From Actinomycetota bacterium (GTDB taxonomy: Bacteria > Actinomycetota > Thermoleophilia > Gaiellales > Gaiellaceae), in assembly GCA_005883355.1 (NCBI GenBank), contig VAXG01000029.1, positions 14,445 to 55,399 of the forward strand: a stretch of DNA of 40,955 nt, read 5' to 3'. Below the pieces are notes generated by a model. It was given only the letters and a program-made list of their open reading frames with translations, was not told the origin of the DNA and searched no databases. Within the stretch, counting starts at the first letter, position 1. Every line of letters starts with the position of its first letter. Made by a program: the position numbers and the translations under genes. Positions 24,352 through 33,024 of this stretch are shown in pieces.

Positions 24352-27114
24352 ATGTCGATCACGACAGACCTGGAACCACATCCGGCCGCGTCGTACTCTT
24401 CATACGTGTCGGGCAGCTTGCCCACAGGCACCGTCACCATGCTCTTCACGGATGTCGAAGGCTCGACGCGCCTGCTCGGCGAAGTCGGCCCCGCCGAATA
24501 CGCAGACGTCCTGAAGGAACAGCAGCGACTCATCCGGCAGACGGCGGCCGAGCATGACGGCATTGAAGTCGACACTCAAGGCGATGCGTTCTTCTTCGTC
24601 TTCCGTTCGGCACGTAGCGCAGCCGCGTGCGCGCAGAGCGCACAGGAGAGGCTCGCGAAGACGTCTGTCAGGGTGCGAATGGGACTTCACACGGGAGAGG
24701 CGCTGCTCGTGGACGGTCGCTACGTGGGGATGGATGTCCATCGTGCCGCGCGCGTCGGTGCGGCCGGCCACGGTGCTCAGGTCCTGCTTTCACCGGCGAC
24801 GGTGGCGTTGCTCGAGCCGGAATCCTTTCAGCTGCGCGATCTCGGACAACATCGGCTGAAGGATCTCTCCGACCCGATCCGTCTCTACCAGCTCGGAACG
24901 ACGGACTTCCCGCCGCTCAAGACGCTCCACCGGACGAATCTTCCTGTGCCGGCAACACCCTTCCTGGGGAGGACGCGTGAACTCGCGACGGTGATCAGGC
25001 ACGCCGCCGATCCTTCGGTCCAGCTGCTCACGCTGACAGGGCCGGGCGGGACCGGCAAGACGCGACTCGCGCTTCAAGCCGCCGGCGAGCTCGCCGAGCA
25101 GTTTCCCGGAGGAGTGTTCTGGGTGCCGCTCGCGCCCCTCCGAGACTCTCGTTTGGTCGCGTCCGCGATCACGGAGGCACTTGGATTCGAACACGAGGGC
25201 GATGACGACAGCATCGATTCGATTGCGAGCGCGATCGACTCCCGCACACTCTTGCTGGTCGACAACTGTGAGCATCTCCTCGATGGCGTGGCCGCGGTGG
25301 TCCGAAAGATCGTCGGCGTCCTTCCTGATCTTCAGATCGTCACGACGAGCCGTGAGCCACTCTCGCTTGGAGGCGAACGTGTGATTCCGATCGACCCGCT
25401 CCTGCGATCGGACGCGGTCGCGCTCTTCAGGACGCGCGCGGAGGCGGCCGGCGCCACTATCCTGGACGACGATGTCGTCTCGACGTTGTGCGCACGTCTT
25501 GACGATCTCCCGCTTGCGGTCGAGCTTGCGGCCGCGCGTGCCGCCGCACTTCCCCCGCGGCTCCTCCTCGACCGGCTCTCGGACCGGCTCGACCTGCTCC
25601 GCGGTCCGCGTGATGCCGACGAGCGCCAGCGCACCCTGCGGGCGACGATTTCATGGAGCTACGATCTGCTCGGTCCCGAGGAGCAAAGGCTCTTTCGATG
25701 GTTGTCTATTTTCGCCGGCGGAAGCGCACTCGACGCCATCGAGGCAGTCACAGATGCAGATGTCGACGACCTCGCCTCGCTCTGTGCGAAGAGCCTCGTG
25801 CGGATGACCTCGACCCCCCGTGAGCCCCGTTACTGGCAGCTCGAGACAATCAGGGAGTTCGCAGACGAGCAACTGATCGCAGCGGGCGAAGCCGAGTCAG
25901 TCCGCGCCCGGCACGTACGTTGGTTCGCGAGCCTCGCTTCAGAGGCGGATGCACACCAATGGGAGGTCGACGCCGCAGAGTGGCTCGAGCGCCCCGAAGC
26001 AGATCTCGGGAATCTCCGGGTCGCGTTCGCACAGGCCCTGATGTCCGACCCGGGGGCGGCAATCGCGCTCGGCTCATTCCTCGGGCACCTCCACACGTTG
26101 CGGGGCCGGTATCCGGAAGCAGAGGGCGTGCTCGAGCAGGCGATCGGCCTGGCCGACGACCCCGTGCGCGGGTCACTGCTCCGTCGCCGCCTCGGCTATC
26201 TCCTCGTCCGCCGCAAACAGATGGCGGGCGCCGCGGCGATCCTCGCCGAAGCAGAGGAATTCCTCGGACCGCCGGGCAATCACGCCGACGAGTCGTACTG
26301 GCGGGCGTGGTTCGACGTGAAGGTCGGGCAGGGGAATCTCCACTACTGGAGCGCCGACACGGTTGCGCTCGGACGGGTGGCCGAGGAGATGCGTCCGCAT
26401 GTTGAAGACCATGCCACTACGAAACAACGCGCCGAGTTCCTGAGTCTGCTGCTCTTGAACGCGTGCCGCCAGGAGCGATACGTGTTGTCGGCAGAGTCGG
26501 AGGAAATTGCGAGAGCGGCCTACGCCGCATCGCAAGAAGCAGGCGACTGGGACGCCGAGTTCCAGCTCGGGTTCGCGCTGCTGTGGCGGGGAAAGATCGA
26601 GGAGGCCGAGCGGCATCTACGGGCCGGACGCGACGACGCACACGTGGTCGGAGACGTCCTCACCGAGATTCGTTGCCTTGTCTACAGCTCGATAGCCCGG
26701 CGAAAGCTCGGTGACGTGGAGGGCGTCCAGGCCCTCGCCGAGGAGATTGCGAAGCTCGAGGACACCTACGGCTACACCGGCCTCGTCGACGGCAACCGGG
26801 CGTGGCTTGCATGGCGAAAGGGTGACAGCGGGGCCGCCGAACGTTGCGCAAACGCTTCGCTGTCAAACATGTCGGCGACCGGTCCCTCAGGACCCGGCTT
26901 CTTCCAGTGGACGGCGCGATTTCCGCTGCTCGCCGTCTGCGTCGAGCGCGACGAGCTCGCAGCAGCTGCTCGACATGCGGTCGCCATGCTCGACGAAACC
27001 CAACAGCCGCTTCCCCCGGAGCTCGAGTCCGCCCTGCGAGAGGCACTCGACGGCGGAAGCCGACGGGCTTTTGCCCGCGCGCTGGAGCTTGCAACGGCGG
27101 CTGGTTACGTCTGA
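24352..27114 (+). CDS. Cyclase-homology/STAND ATPase/TPR regulator
   Basis: 920 residues in three parts. Residues about 24-190 are a class-III nucleotide cyclase homology domain with metal Asp34 (LFTDVEGSTRL) and Asp78 (TQGDAFFF). Residues about 205-500 are an AfsR/LAL-like STAND ATPase: FLGRTRELATV, Walker A TGPGGTGKTRLA, Walker B TLLLVDNCEHLLD, VTTSREPLSL, LDDLPLAVELAAAR. The rest is a TPR-like helical array. In the cyclase domain the purine-selecting Lys is Asp74 (VDTQGD) and the transition-state Asn is His (MDVHRAARV), so catalysis is doubtful. No LuxR-type helix-turn-helix is seen at the C-terminus (ends LELATAAGYV). ATG 24352 follows GAGGG closely. It lies 48 bases after the phosphoesterase gene. 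Confidence 0.9.
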   Translation: MSITTDLEPHPAASYSSYVSGSLPTGTVTMLFTDVEGSTRLLGEVGPAEYADVLKEQQRLIRQTAAEHDGIEVDTQGDAFFFVFRSARSAAACAQSAQERLAKTSVRVRMGLHTGEALLVDGRYVGMDVHRAARVGAAGHGAQVLLSPATVALLEPESFQLRDLGQHRLKDLSDPIRLYQLGTTDFPPLKTLHRTNLPVPATPFLGRTRELATVIRHAADPSVQLLTLTGPGGTGKTRLALQAAGELAEQFPGGVFWVPLAPLRDSRLVASAITEALGFEHEGDDDSIDSIASAIDSRTLLLVDNCEHLLDGVAAVVRKIVGVLPDLQIVTTSREPLSLGGERVIPIDPLLRSDAVALFRTRAEAAGATILDDDVVSTLCARLDDLPLAVELAAARAAALPPRLLLDRLSDRLDLLRGPRDADERQRTLRATISWSYDLLGPEEQRLFRWLSIFAGGSALDAIEAVTDADVDDLASLCAKSLVRMTSTPREPRYWQLETIREFADEQLIAAGEAESVRARHVRWFASLASEADAHQWEVDAAEWLERPEADLGNLRVAFAQALMSDPGAAIALGSFLGHLHTLRGRYPEAEGVLEQAIGLADDPVRGSLLRRRLGYLLVRRKQMAGAAAILAEAEEFLGPPGNHADESYWRAWFDVKVGQGNLHYWSADTVALGRVAEEMRPHVEDHATTKQRAEFLSLLLLNACRQERYVLSAESEEIARAAYAASQEAGDWDAEFQLGFALLWRGKIEEAERHLRAGRDDAHVVGDVLTEIRCLVYSSIARRKLGDVEGVQALAEEIAKLEDTYGYTGLVDGNRAWLAWRKGDSGAAERCANASLSNMSATGPSGPGFFQWTARFPLLAVCVERDELAAAARHAVAMLDETQQPLPPELESALREALDGGSRRAFARALELATAAGYV

Positions 27115-27142
27115 CCGGCGCTCGTGGTTGGGCGCGCCGGGA

Positions 27143-27616
27143 CTAAGCACCGCCGCCCAGCTGGCTCTTCTTCAGCTCGTATTCCTCGTCGGTGAGGATT
27201 CCGGCGTCGTGGAGATCGCTGAGCTTGCGGAGATTCGAGTCGGCCGCGCTCTCGGCCTGCGCGCCCTGGGCCTGCCGCACCAGATCCTCCATCTTGTGAC
27301 GCCGCTCCTGGAACTTGTCGATGCCGATGCCACGTTCCGGGAACTTGAGCGCGTCGGGGCCGGTCAACGGGCGCTTCTGGACGAAGCGCCGGTACGCGAC
27401 AACGAGTAGAACCGCGCCCAGGAACGAGAGCAGCCCGATCGCCTGCGTCCCCCTCCCCCAGATCGCAATCGCGATCCCGCCCCCGACCGCCGAGCCCACC
27501 AAGCCGATCGCCACCGTCAGCCATGCCGGCATCGGATCAGGCCCGGGCACTGCGAGCCTCGCCAGCCCACCTGTGATGAAGCCGAAGATCATGATGAGAA
27601 TGATCGAGCCGAACAT
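27143..27616 (-). CDS. GlsB/YeaQ-like membrane protein with SHOCT tail
   Basis: 157 residues. The N-terminal 80 residues hold three membrane helices with the glycine pattern of the transglycosylase-associated GlsB/YeaQ/YmgE family (IFGFITGGLARLAVPGPDPM, VGSAVGGGIAIAIWG). A charged linker leads to the C-terminal SHOCT module, KLSDLHDAGILTDEEYELKK, a short helical hairpin found at the ends of many bacterial membrane proteins. Function is unknown; relatives are general-stress proteins. It starts 11 bases after the uvrB stop on the same strand and has its own -10-like TAAAAT that overlaps that stop. Confidence 0.85.
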   Translation of the reverse strand: MFGSIILIMIFGFITGGLARLAVPGPDPMPAWLTVAIGLVGSAVGGGIAIAIWGRGTQAIGLLSFLGAVLLVVAYRRFVQKRPLTGPDALKFPERGIGIDKFQERRHKMEDLVRQAQGAQAESAADSNLRKLSDLHDAGILTDEEYELKKSQLGGGA

Positions 27617-27624
27617 TTGCGGAG

Positions 27625-27630
27625 ATTTTA
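27625..27630 (-). promoter_or_regulatory. -10-like hexamer TAAAAT of the GlsB-SHOCT gene
   Basis: On the minus strand TAAAAT begins within the uvrB stop codon and stands eight bases before the ATG of the GlsB-like gene, with no Shine-Dalgarno. It could give a leaderless transcript independent of uvrB. Confidence 0.4.
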
Positions 27631-29649
27631 GGTGGTCGCCGAAGCCGGAGCCCGGGCCGCAGCCATCAGCTCGCGGCGGAGCTCCTTGATCTCGTCGCGA
27701 AGCTTGGCGGCGTACTCGAACCGGAGCTCCTCCGCCGCCGTGAACATTTCTTCCTCGAGCTCGATGACGAGCTTCTCGAGGTCACTGGGCGCCAAGCCTT
27801 CGAGATCCTTGCGGCCGCGGCGGCGCTTCGAGCTGGGAACGGTCGGCGATTCGAGCGTCAGGAACTCGGCGATGTCGGACACTCCCTTGACGATCGATTC
27901 CGGCGTTATCCCGTTCTCCTCGTTGTAAGCCAGCTGCACCGCGCGGCGGCGGTTCGTCTCGCTCAGAGCACCTTCGATTGCTTCCGTCCGCTTGTCGGCG
28001 TACATCAACACCTTCCCGTTGATGTGGCGGGCCGCGCGGCCGATGGTCTGGATCAGAGCCGTCTTGCCGCGCAGGAAGCCCTCCTTGTCTGCATCGAGAA
28101 TCGCAACCAGTGACACCTCCGGCAGGTCGAGCCCCTCACGCAGGAGGTTCACGCCGACGAGCACGTCGTAGTCGCCGAGTCGCAGCTCTCGGATGATCTG
28201 AATTCGCTCGAGCGTGTCGATCTCCGAGTGGAGATAGCGCGCCTTGACGCCCGACTCGAGGAGATAGTCCGTCAGATCTTCGGCCATCTTCTTCGTCAGC
28301 GTCGTGACGAGCACACGCTCGCCGATCTCCTCACGGCGGCGGATCTCGTTGAGCAGGTCGTCGATCTGGTTGTGCGTCGCGCGCAGCTCCACCTCGGGGT
28401 CGACGACACCGGTCGGTCTGATCAGCTGCTCGGCCACCCGGGTCGCGTGGCGCCCCTCGAACGGCCCCGGCGTCGCGGACACGAACACCAGCTGCGGCAC
28501 CTTCTCGAGGAACTCGTCGAAACGAAGCGGCCGGTTGTCGAGCGCAGAAGGGAGCCGGAAGCCGTAGTCGACCAGCGTCTGCTTGCGCGACCGATCGCCC
28601 TCGTGCATGCCGCCGATCTGCGGGATGGTCTGGTGCGACTCGTCGACGAAGACGACGAAGTCGTTCGGGAAATAGTCGAGCAGTGTAAACGGGTGCGTTC
28701 CCGGGGCGCGGCCCTCGAGGATGCGCGAGTAGTTCTCGATCCCGTTGCAGAAGCCGAGCTCCTGCATCATCTCGAGGTCGTACTCCGTGCGCTGCCGCAG
28801 CCGGTGCGCCTCGAGCATCTTCCCCTCGACCTCCAGCTGCTTGACGCTCTCCTCCAGCTCGTGCCTGATCTCGGAGACCGCCCGCTCGATCGTCGGCCGC
28901 GACGTCACGTACTCGGTCGCCGGCCAGATCGCGATGTTGTCGAGCTTCGCGTAGATCTCGCCCGTGAGGGGATCGAAATGGCTGATCTGCTCGACCTCAT
29001 CGCCGAAGAAGGAGATGCGATATGCCGTCTCCTGGTTCGCGGGCTGCACCTCGACGACGTCGCCCTTCACCCGGAAGCGCCCGCGTCCCAGCATCGTGTC
29101 GTTGCGGACGTACTGCGAGTCGATGAGCTTCCGCAGCATCAGATCGCGGTCGTGCTCCTCCCCGACCTCGAGGATGATCACGCGCTCGCGCCACTCTTCC
29201 GGCGAGCCGAGCCCGTAGATGCAGGAGACCGACGCGACCACGACGACGTCGCGTCGCGTGAAGAGCGCCGACGTCGCCGCGAGCCGAAGCCGCGCGATGT
29301 CGTCGTTCTGGGAGGAGTCCTTCTCGATGTAGAGGTCGGCTTGCGGGACGTAGGCCTCGGGCTGGTAGTAGTCGTAGTACGAGACGAAGTACTCGACGGC
29401 GTTCCCTGGGAAGAACTCCCGGAACTCGTTGCAAAGCTGCGCCGCAAGGGTCTTGTTGTGGGCGATCACCAGAGCAGGACGGCCCACCTTCTCGATCGTC
29501 CAGGCCATCGTCGCCGTCTTGCCGGTGCCGGTCGCGCCCAGCAGCGTCTGGTACCGCTCGCCGGCCTGGAGCCCCTCAGCGAGGGTCGCGACTGCTGTCG
29601 GCTGGTCGCCGGTCGGGCGGTAAGCACTGGTTGTTTCGAACTCCGCCAT
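27628..29649 (-). CDS. uvrB: Excinuclease ABC subunit B
   Basis: 673 residues, full length. UvrB is the damage-verifying helicase-like ATPase of nucleotide excision repair. Seen: Walker [16 protein letters not shown], the beta-hairpin region [20 protein letters not shown], the DEAD-like [20 protein letters not shown], helicase motifs V-VI ([36 protein letters not shown]), and the C-terminal UVR motif ([24 protein letters not shown] over two helices) that contacts UvrC. A TACGCT hexamer lies eight bases before the ATG. No LexA box like that of uvrA is visible in the 126 bases upstream. Confidence 0.99.
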   Translation of the reverse strand: MAEFETTSAYRPTGDQPTAVATLAEGLQAGERYQTLLGATGTGKTATMAWTIEKVGRPALVIAHNKTLAAQLCNEFREFFPGNAVEYFVSYYDYYQPEAYVPQADLYIEKDSSQNDDIARLRLAATSALFTRRDVVVVASVSCIYGLGSPEEWRERVIILEVGEEHDRDLMLRKLIDSQYVRNDTMLGRGRFRVKGDVVEVQPANQETAYRISFFGDEVEQISHFDPLTGEIYAKLDNIAIWPATEYVTSRPTIERAVSEIRHELEESVKQLEVEGKMLEAHRLRQRTEYDLEMMQELGFCNGIENYSRILEGRAPGTHPFTLLDYFPNDFVVFVDESHQTIPQIGGMHEGDRSRKQTLVDYGFRLPSALDNRPLRFDEFLEKVPQLVFVSATPGPFEGRHATRVAEQLIRPTGVVDPEVELRATHNQIDDLLNEIRRREEIGERVLVTTLTKKMAEDLTDYLLESGVKARYLHSEIDTLERIQIIRELRLGDYDVLVGVNLLREGLDLPEVSLVAILDADKEGFLRGKTALIQTIGRAARHINGKVLMYADKRTEAIEGALSETNRRRAVQLAYNEENGITPESIVKGVSDIAEFLTLESPTVPSSKRRRGRKDLEGLAPSDLEKLVIELEEEMFTAAEELRFEYAAKLRDEIKELRRELMAAARAPASATT

Positions 29650-29657
29650 TCAGGCCA

Positions 29658-29663
29658 AGCGTA
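29658..29663 (-). promoter_or_regulatory. -10-like hexamer TACGCT of uvrB
   Basis: TACGCT on the minus strand is eight bases before the uvrB ATG, with no ribosome site between; it fits the leaderless pattern of uvrA and the FmdB-type gene. The -35 is not evident. Confidence 0.35.
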
Positions 29664-29775
29664 GCCTCGATGGATGTCGTGACCGAGTGACCGCACGCAT
29701 CCTCCGCACCGCGCCTACGCCCAGGGGAGGCGTCGTTGCGCTGACCGAGAAGGCCAACGCGGGCGAAGGCTAGCG

Positions 29776-32700
29776 CTAACTCGAATGCAGCCGGCGCTTC
29801 GCGACCTGGAGGAGCTCGTCGATGCCGCCGCAGATATCGCAGTGGTAGACCCGAATCGTGCCGTCTTTGCTCGCCGTGATGATCGTCCGGCCGTCACGCC
29901 CGCCGAACGCTGCTCCGATCAAAGGCCTGGAATGGCCATGAAGCAGTAGCAGCCGGCGCCCGGTCGACACCGAGCCCACACCTGCGGTGCTCGGGCCTGC
30001 GGTCACGACCCAGCGACCGTCACGGCTGAAGGCGGCTCCGCCGAGCGGCCCGAAGTGCCACCGAATGACCTGCTTCGGAGGCCCTCCGTGCACATCCCAG
30101 ATTCGTGCCTCGTGGTCCGCGCTTGCAGTAAGCAGCAGGCTCGCATTCGGCGAGAACATCACGGCGGTGATCGCGGCCTGGTGAGCCGAGAACGCACGCA
30201 GCATCCGTCCTGAGCCCAGTTCCCAGAGCCGGACCGTGCCCTTGCTGTCCCCGCCAGCAAGGAGGGTTCCGTCGGGACTGAAAGCGACTGCGGTCGCGGC
30301 GAGACCCTTTCCACCCAGAACCTGCTCGCGGCCGCCGGCTCCCCGAATCGCAACCGAGCCGTCACTCCGTCCGCGCGCGACTCTGTTCGTGCGGTCGGAC
30401 ACGGCAAGGCTAAGCGTGGGCCGCGTGGCGACGATGGGACCTCGCGGTCCGAACGCAACGGCAGTAACGGGTCCGTGGATCCGCACTGATCTGAGCACGC
30501 GTCCTCGCCCGACCTCGCGCACTCGTGCGACTCCGCTAGCGTCGCCGGTGATGACGCGCCTGCCGTCGGCGCTCAGGCCGAAGGCGGTGAGCGACGGTTG
30601 GCGCGCGGCCATCCGGAGATCTGGCTCCGTCTCGGAAGCCCAGAGACGTGCAGTTCCGTCCTCGCTCGAAGTGAGAACCAAGCGACCGTCGGGGCTGAAT
30701 GCGACTGAATTGATCGCGCCGTTGTGCCCCAGCAGGATTCTGACGGGCTTACCGCTCGCCAGTCCCGTACGGGCCTTGGTGTCGCGGCTTCCGGTCGCGA
30801 TCGCCTTGCCCGTGGGATTGAAAGCGATCTTGGTCGTGGGGTTGGAGTGGCCGAACATTATTCCGCTCTGGAATCCCGTCCGCGCTTCCCAGATCCGCGC
30901 CGTGCCGTCCGCAACCGCTGCCGCGACCAGGATTCCATTCGGACTGAAGACGGCATCGATAATCGAACTGCCCGGCTCCGGGCCGCGGAGGACCTGGATC
31001 TGCCGATCGGTCACCGTCGACCAGACGCGCACGACGCCTTCGTGGCCGCAGGTAAGGAACGACGACCCATTCGGGCTGAAGGACGCACACTGGACCAGAC
31101 CCTTGTGTTCCAGCCGGCTCACGAGCAGCCCCGTGAGGAGCGAGTACACGCGGGCGAAACGATCCTGCCCGAACGTGACCAACAGGTTCCCCTTCGGACT
31201 TACCGCGCCCCCTTTCGCCAGAGCCTTACCCTGGGTTCGGATCGTCCGGAGCAACTTCCCGTCATTCGACCGCCAGAGTCGGATGAGTCCGTTGCGCGCG
31301 ATCGTCAGCACACGCAGTGAATGACTCACGAAGAACGCAGTCGTGACCGGGCCTCCCGCGTCGAGCCGCTGGAGCGGAGAGTCACCTGCTCCCCAAATTC
31401 GAGCTACGCCGTCCCGGCCAGCCGCCAGGATCAGTTGTCCGTCGCCGTTGTAGGTCGCGGCGGTGACCGGGCCGCCGTCATCGAGGATCCGCTCCGGAGT
31501 GCTGGAGCCGACGCGGTAAACCCGGACTTTCCCGTCCTTCGAGCCGGTGACGACGTGCCCTCCGGACGGGTCGAACCTCGCGATGCGGACGGGGCCGTCC
31601 GCCCGATAGACCGCGCGTTGCTGAGCGGCCAGGAGGGCATCCCGTAGGACGTCTTCCTCGTGTACGCCGCGTTCGAGCTGTGCCGCCTGGATTGCGAGCT
31701 CGATGCTTCTCTGGGGATCCACATCGAGGAAGCTGTTCGCGGCAGCGGCGAGCTCGCGTGCGTGCGCGCGCCGGGCCTGGGCGCGAGAGTGGCTCCGCTC
31801 GACGAGTGCAAAGACGGCGATGGCCGCCACCAGGACGAGGCCGACCAGTGCTGCCGTCGCGACGCCGAATGCGCGACGGCGACGACGCTCGGCGTCATGA
31901 ACCGACCGTTCGGCGCGGTAACGGGCCCCCCAATCCGCGACTGCGTCGGCGAGCACATCGTGATAGATCTCGTATCGAGTGCCTGCGCCGTCGTCGGAGC
32001 TCGCGCGAACGATCCGCTCGGCGGCAAGTCGCCGCAAGACGTCGGCGGCCTCTTGCTCTTCGATATCGGCGTAGCCGGCGAGATCGCGCGTCCGATGTGC
32101 GATCTTTGATCCGGAAGGTGTGACGAGAAAGTTGTACATCGCTGCCGCGGCATCCTTCTGCCGAGGCGAAAGATCGGCCATCGCATGCTCGAGATGGTCC
32201 TCGACGATCCGCATGGCGCCCCCGAGCTCGGCCAGAGTCTCCCGCCGAAGCAACCTCGATCCCCGATCCGCCTCCACCTCCCACAGCCTGCTCATCACAA
32301 GCTGCAGATACGGCGCCTCGATGCGATCGTCGTTGCTCGGGGCGGTTACGACACCCCGACCGAGCGCGCCGAGTTCGACCCGCCCAGCCGCGACCTCGTC
32401 GAGGACAGCCACGACGAGAGCCGGCTCCACCTCGACCCGACGTTCGGAAGGAACGAGCTCGTTGAAGCGCTCCAACGGACCGCGGATCGCTGCTTCCCCG
32501 CCCGCACGGTCGAGGTTCTCCAACCTCAGCCGGTTCGACAAAAGGTTGGGAATCGCCGCCTTGAAGGCGTCGAGCAAGGCCAGAGCGTCTTCTCGTATTC
32601 CGATCAGCACGTTCACACGCAGGTCCGGACGGCGAAGCACGGCGGCCAGCTCCTCGACGAACGTGCGATCACCCTCGTGGTAGAGAAAGAACTCCTCGAA

Positions 32701-33024
32701 TTGATCGAGCATCAGATAGATGTCGCCCCCCGTCCGTGGTGCCAGACCCGCGAGCGCTTCGACGGGATCTCCGATCCAGGAGGAGTGAATCCGCACGTCG
32801 ACGCCGGCTTCCTGTCGGAGCTTGTATGCGACGCCCGCTCGAAGCACGGATGTCTTTCCGACACCGGTGGGTCCGAACAGGACGGTCACCCGCGAGGCCA
32901 TGAGGTTCGCCGCGATCACCTGGCTATCCCGATCGCGCCCGAAGAAGAACAGTGCGTCGACACCGGAATCTTCGAACGCAGCCAGGCCCTTGTAGGGCGA
33001 GGAGGGAGCCGGCACTTCGCTCAT
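29776..33024 (-). CDS. nSTAND1 NTPase - membrane helix - WD40 propeller protein
   Basis: 1082 residues. The N-terminus SPYKGLAAFEDSG...ALFFFGRDRDS is the nSTAND1 entry motif. Walker A is LFGPTGVGKTSVLRAG (residues 49-64) and Walker B IYLMLDQFEEFFLY (Asp107). A winged-helix-like region around 290-375 follows. One membrane helix, FGVATAALVGLVLVAAIAVFAL, lies at about 391-412 after an RRRRR stop, then the helical ELAAAANSFLDVDPQRSIELA segment and about 14 WD40 blades to the C-terminus (AVAFSPDGTLLAGGDSKGTV is typical). A few blades have lost the WD pair (for example ATGSRDTKARTGLASGK). The switch-like NTPase is likely cytosolic and the propeller is a candidate sensor across the membrane (inference). 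It overlaps the SARP-SIR2 gene by ATGA. Confidence 0.93.
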   Translation of the reverse strand: MSEVPAPSSPYKGLAAFEDSGVDALFFFGRDRDSQVIAANLMASRVTVLFGPTGVGKTSVLRAGVAYKLRQEAGVDVRIHSSWIGDPVEALAGLAPRTGGDIYLMLDQFEEFFLYHEGDRTFVEELAAVLRRPDLRVNVLIGIREDALALLDAFKAAIPNLLSNRLRLENLDRAGGEAAIRGPLERFNELVPSERRVEVEPALVVAVLDEVAAGRVELGALGRGVVTAPSNDDRIEAPYLQLVMSRLWEVEADRGSRLLRRETLAELGGAMRIVEDHLEHAMADLSPRQKDAAAAMYNFLVTPSGSKIAHRTRDLAGYADIEEQEAADVLRRLAAERIVRASSDDGAGTRYEIYHDVLADAVADWGARYRAERSVHDAERRRRRAFGVATAALVGLVLVAAIAVFALVERSHSRAQARRAHARELAAAANSFLDVDPQRSIELAIQAAQLERGVHEEDVLRDALLAAQQRAVYRADGPVRIARFDPSGGHVVTGSKDGKVRVYRVGSSTPERILDDGGPVTAATYNGDGQLILAAGRDGVARIWGAGDSPLQRLDAGGPVTTAFFVSHSLRVLTIARNGLIRLWRSNDGKLLRTIRTQGKALAKGGAVSPKGNLLVTFGQDRFARVYSLLTGLLVSRLEHKGLVQCASFSPNGSSFLTCGHEGVVRVWSTVTDRQIQVLRGPEPGSSIIDAVFSPNGILVAAAVADGTARIWEARTGFQSGIMFGHSNPTTKIAFNPTGKAIATGSRDTKARTGLASGKPVRILLGHNGAINSVAFSPDGRLVLTSSEDGTARLWASETEPDLRMAARQPSLTAFGLSADGRRVITGDASGVARVREVGRGRVLRSVRIHGPVTAVAFGPRGPIVATRPTLSLAVSDRTNRVARGRSDGSVAIRGAGGREQVLGGKGLAATAVAFSPDGTLLAGGDSKGTVRLWELGSGRMLRAFSAHQAAITAVMFSPNASLLLTASADHEARIWDVHGGPPKQVIRWHFGPLGGAAFSRDGRWVVTAGPSTAGVGSVSTGRRLLLLHGHSRPLIGAAFGGRDGRTIITASKDGTIRVYHCDICGGIDELLQVAKRRLHSS

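Noticed and set aside
28228-29664. 1.4-kb open frame on the plus strand opposite uvrB
   Set aside because: Antisense shadow of uvrB with biased composition and no motif.
29687-29773. 28-codon open frame in the gap before uvrB
   Set aside because: No ribosome site, no similarity and composition like random GC-rich DNA.
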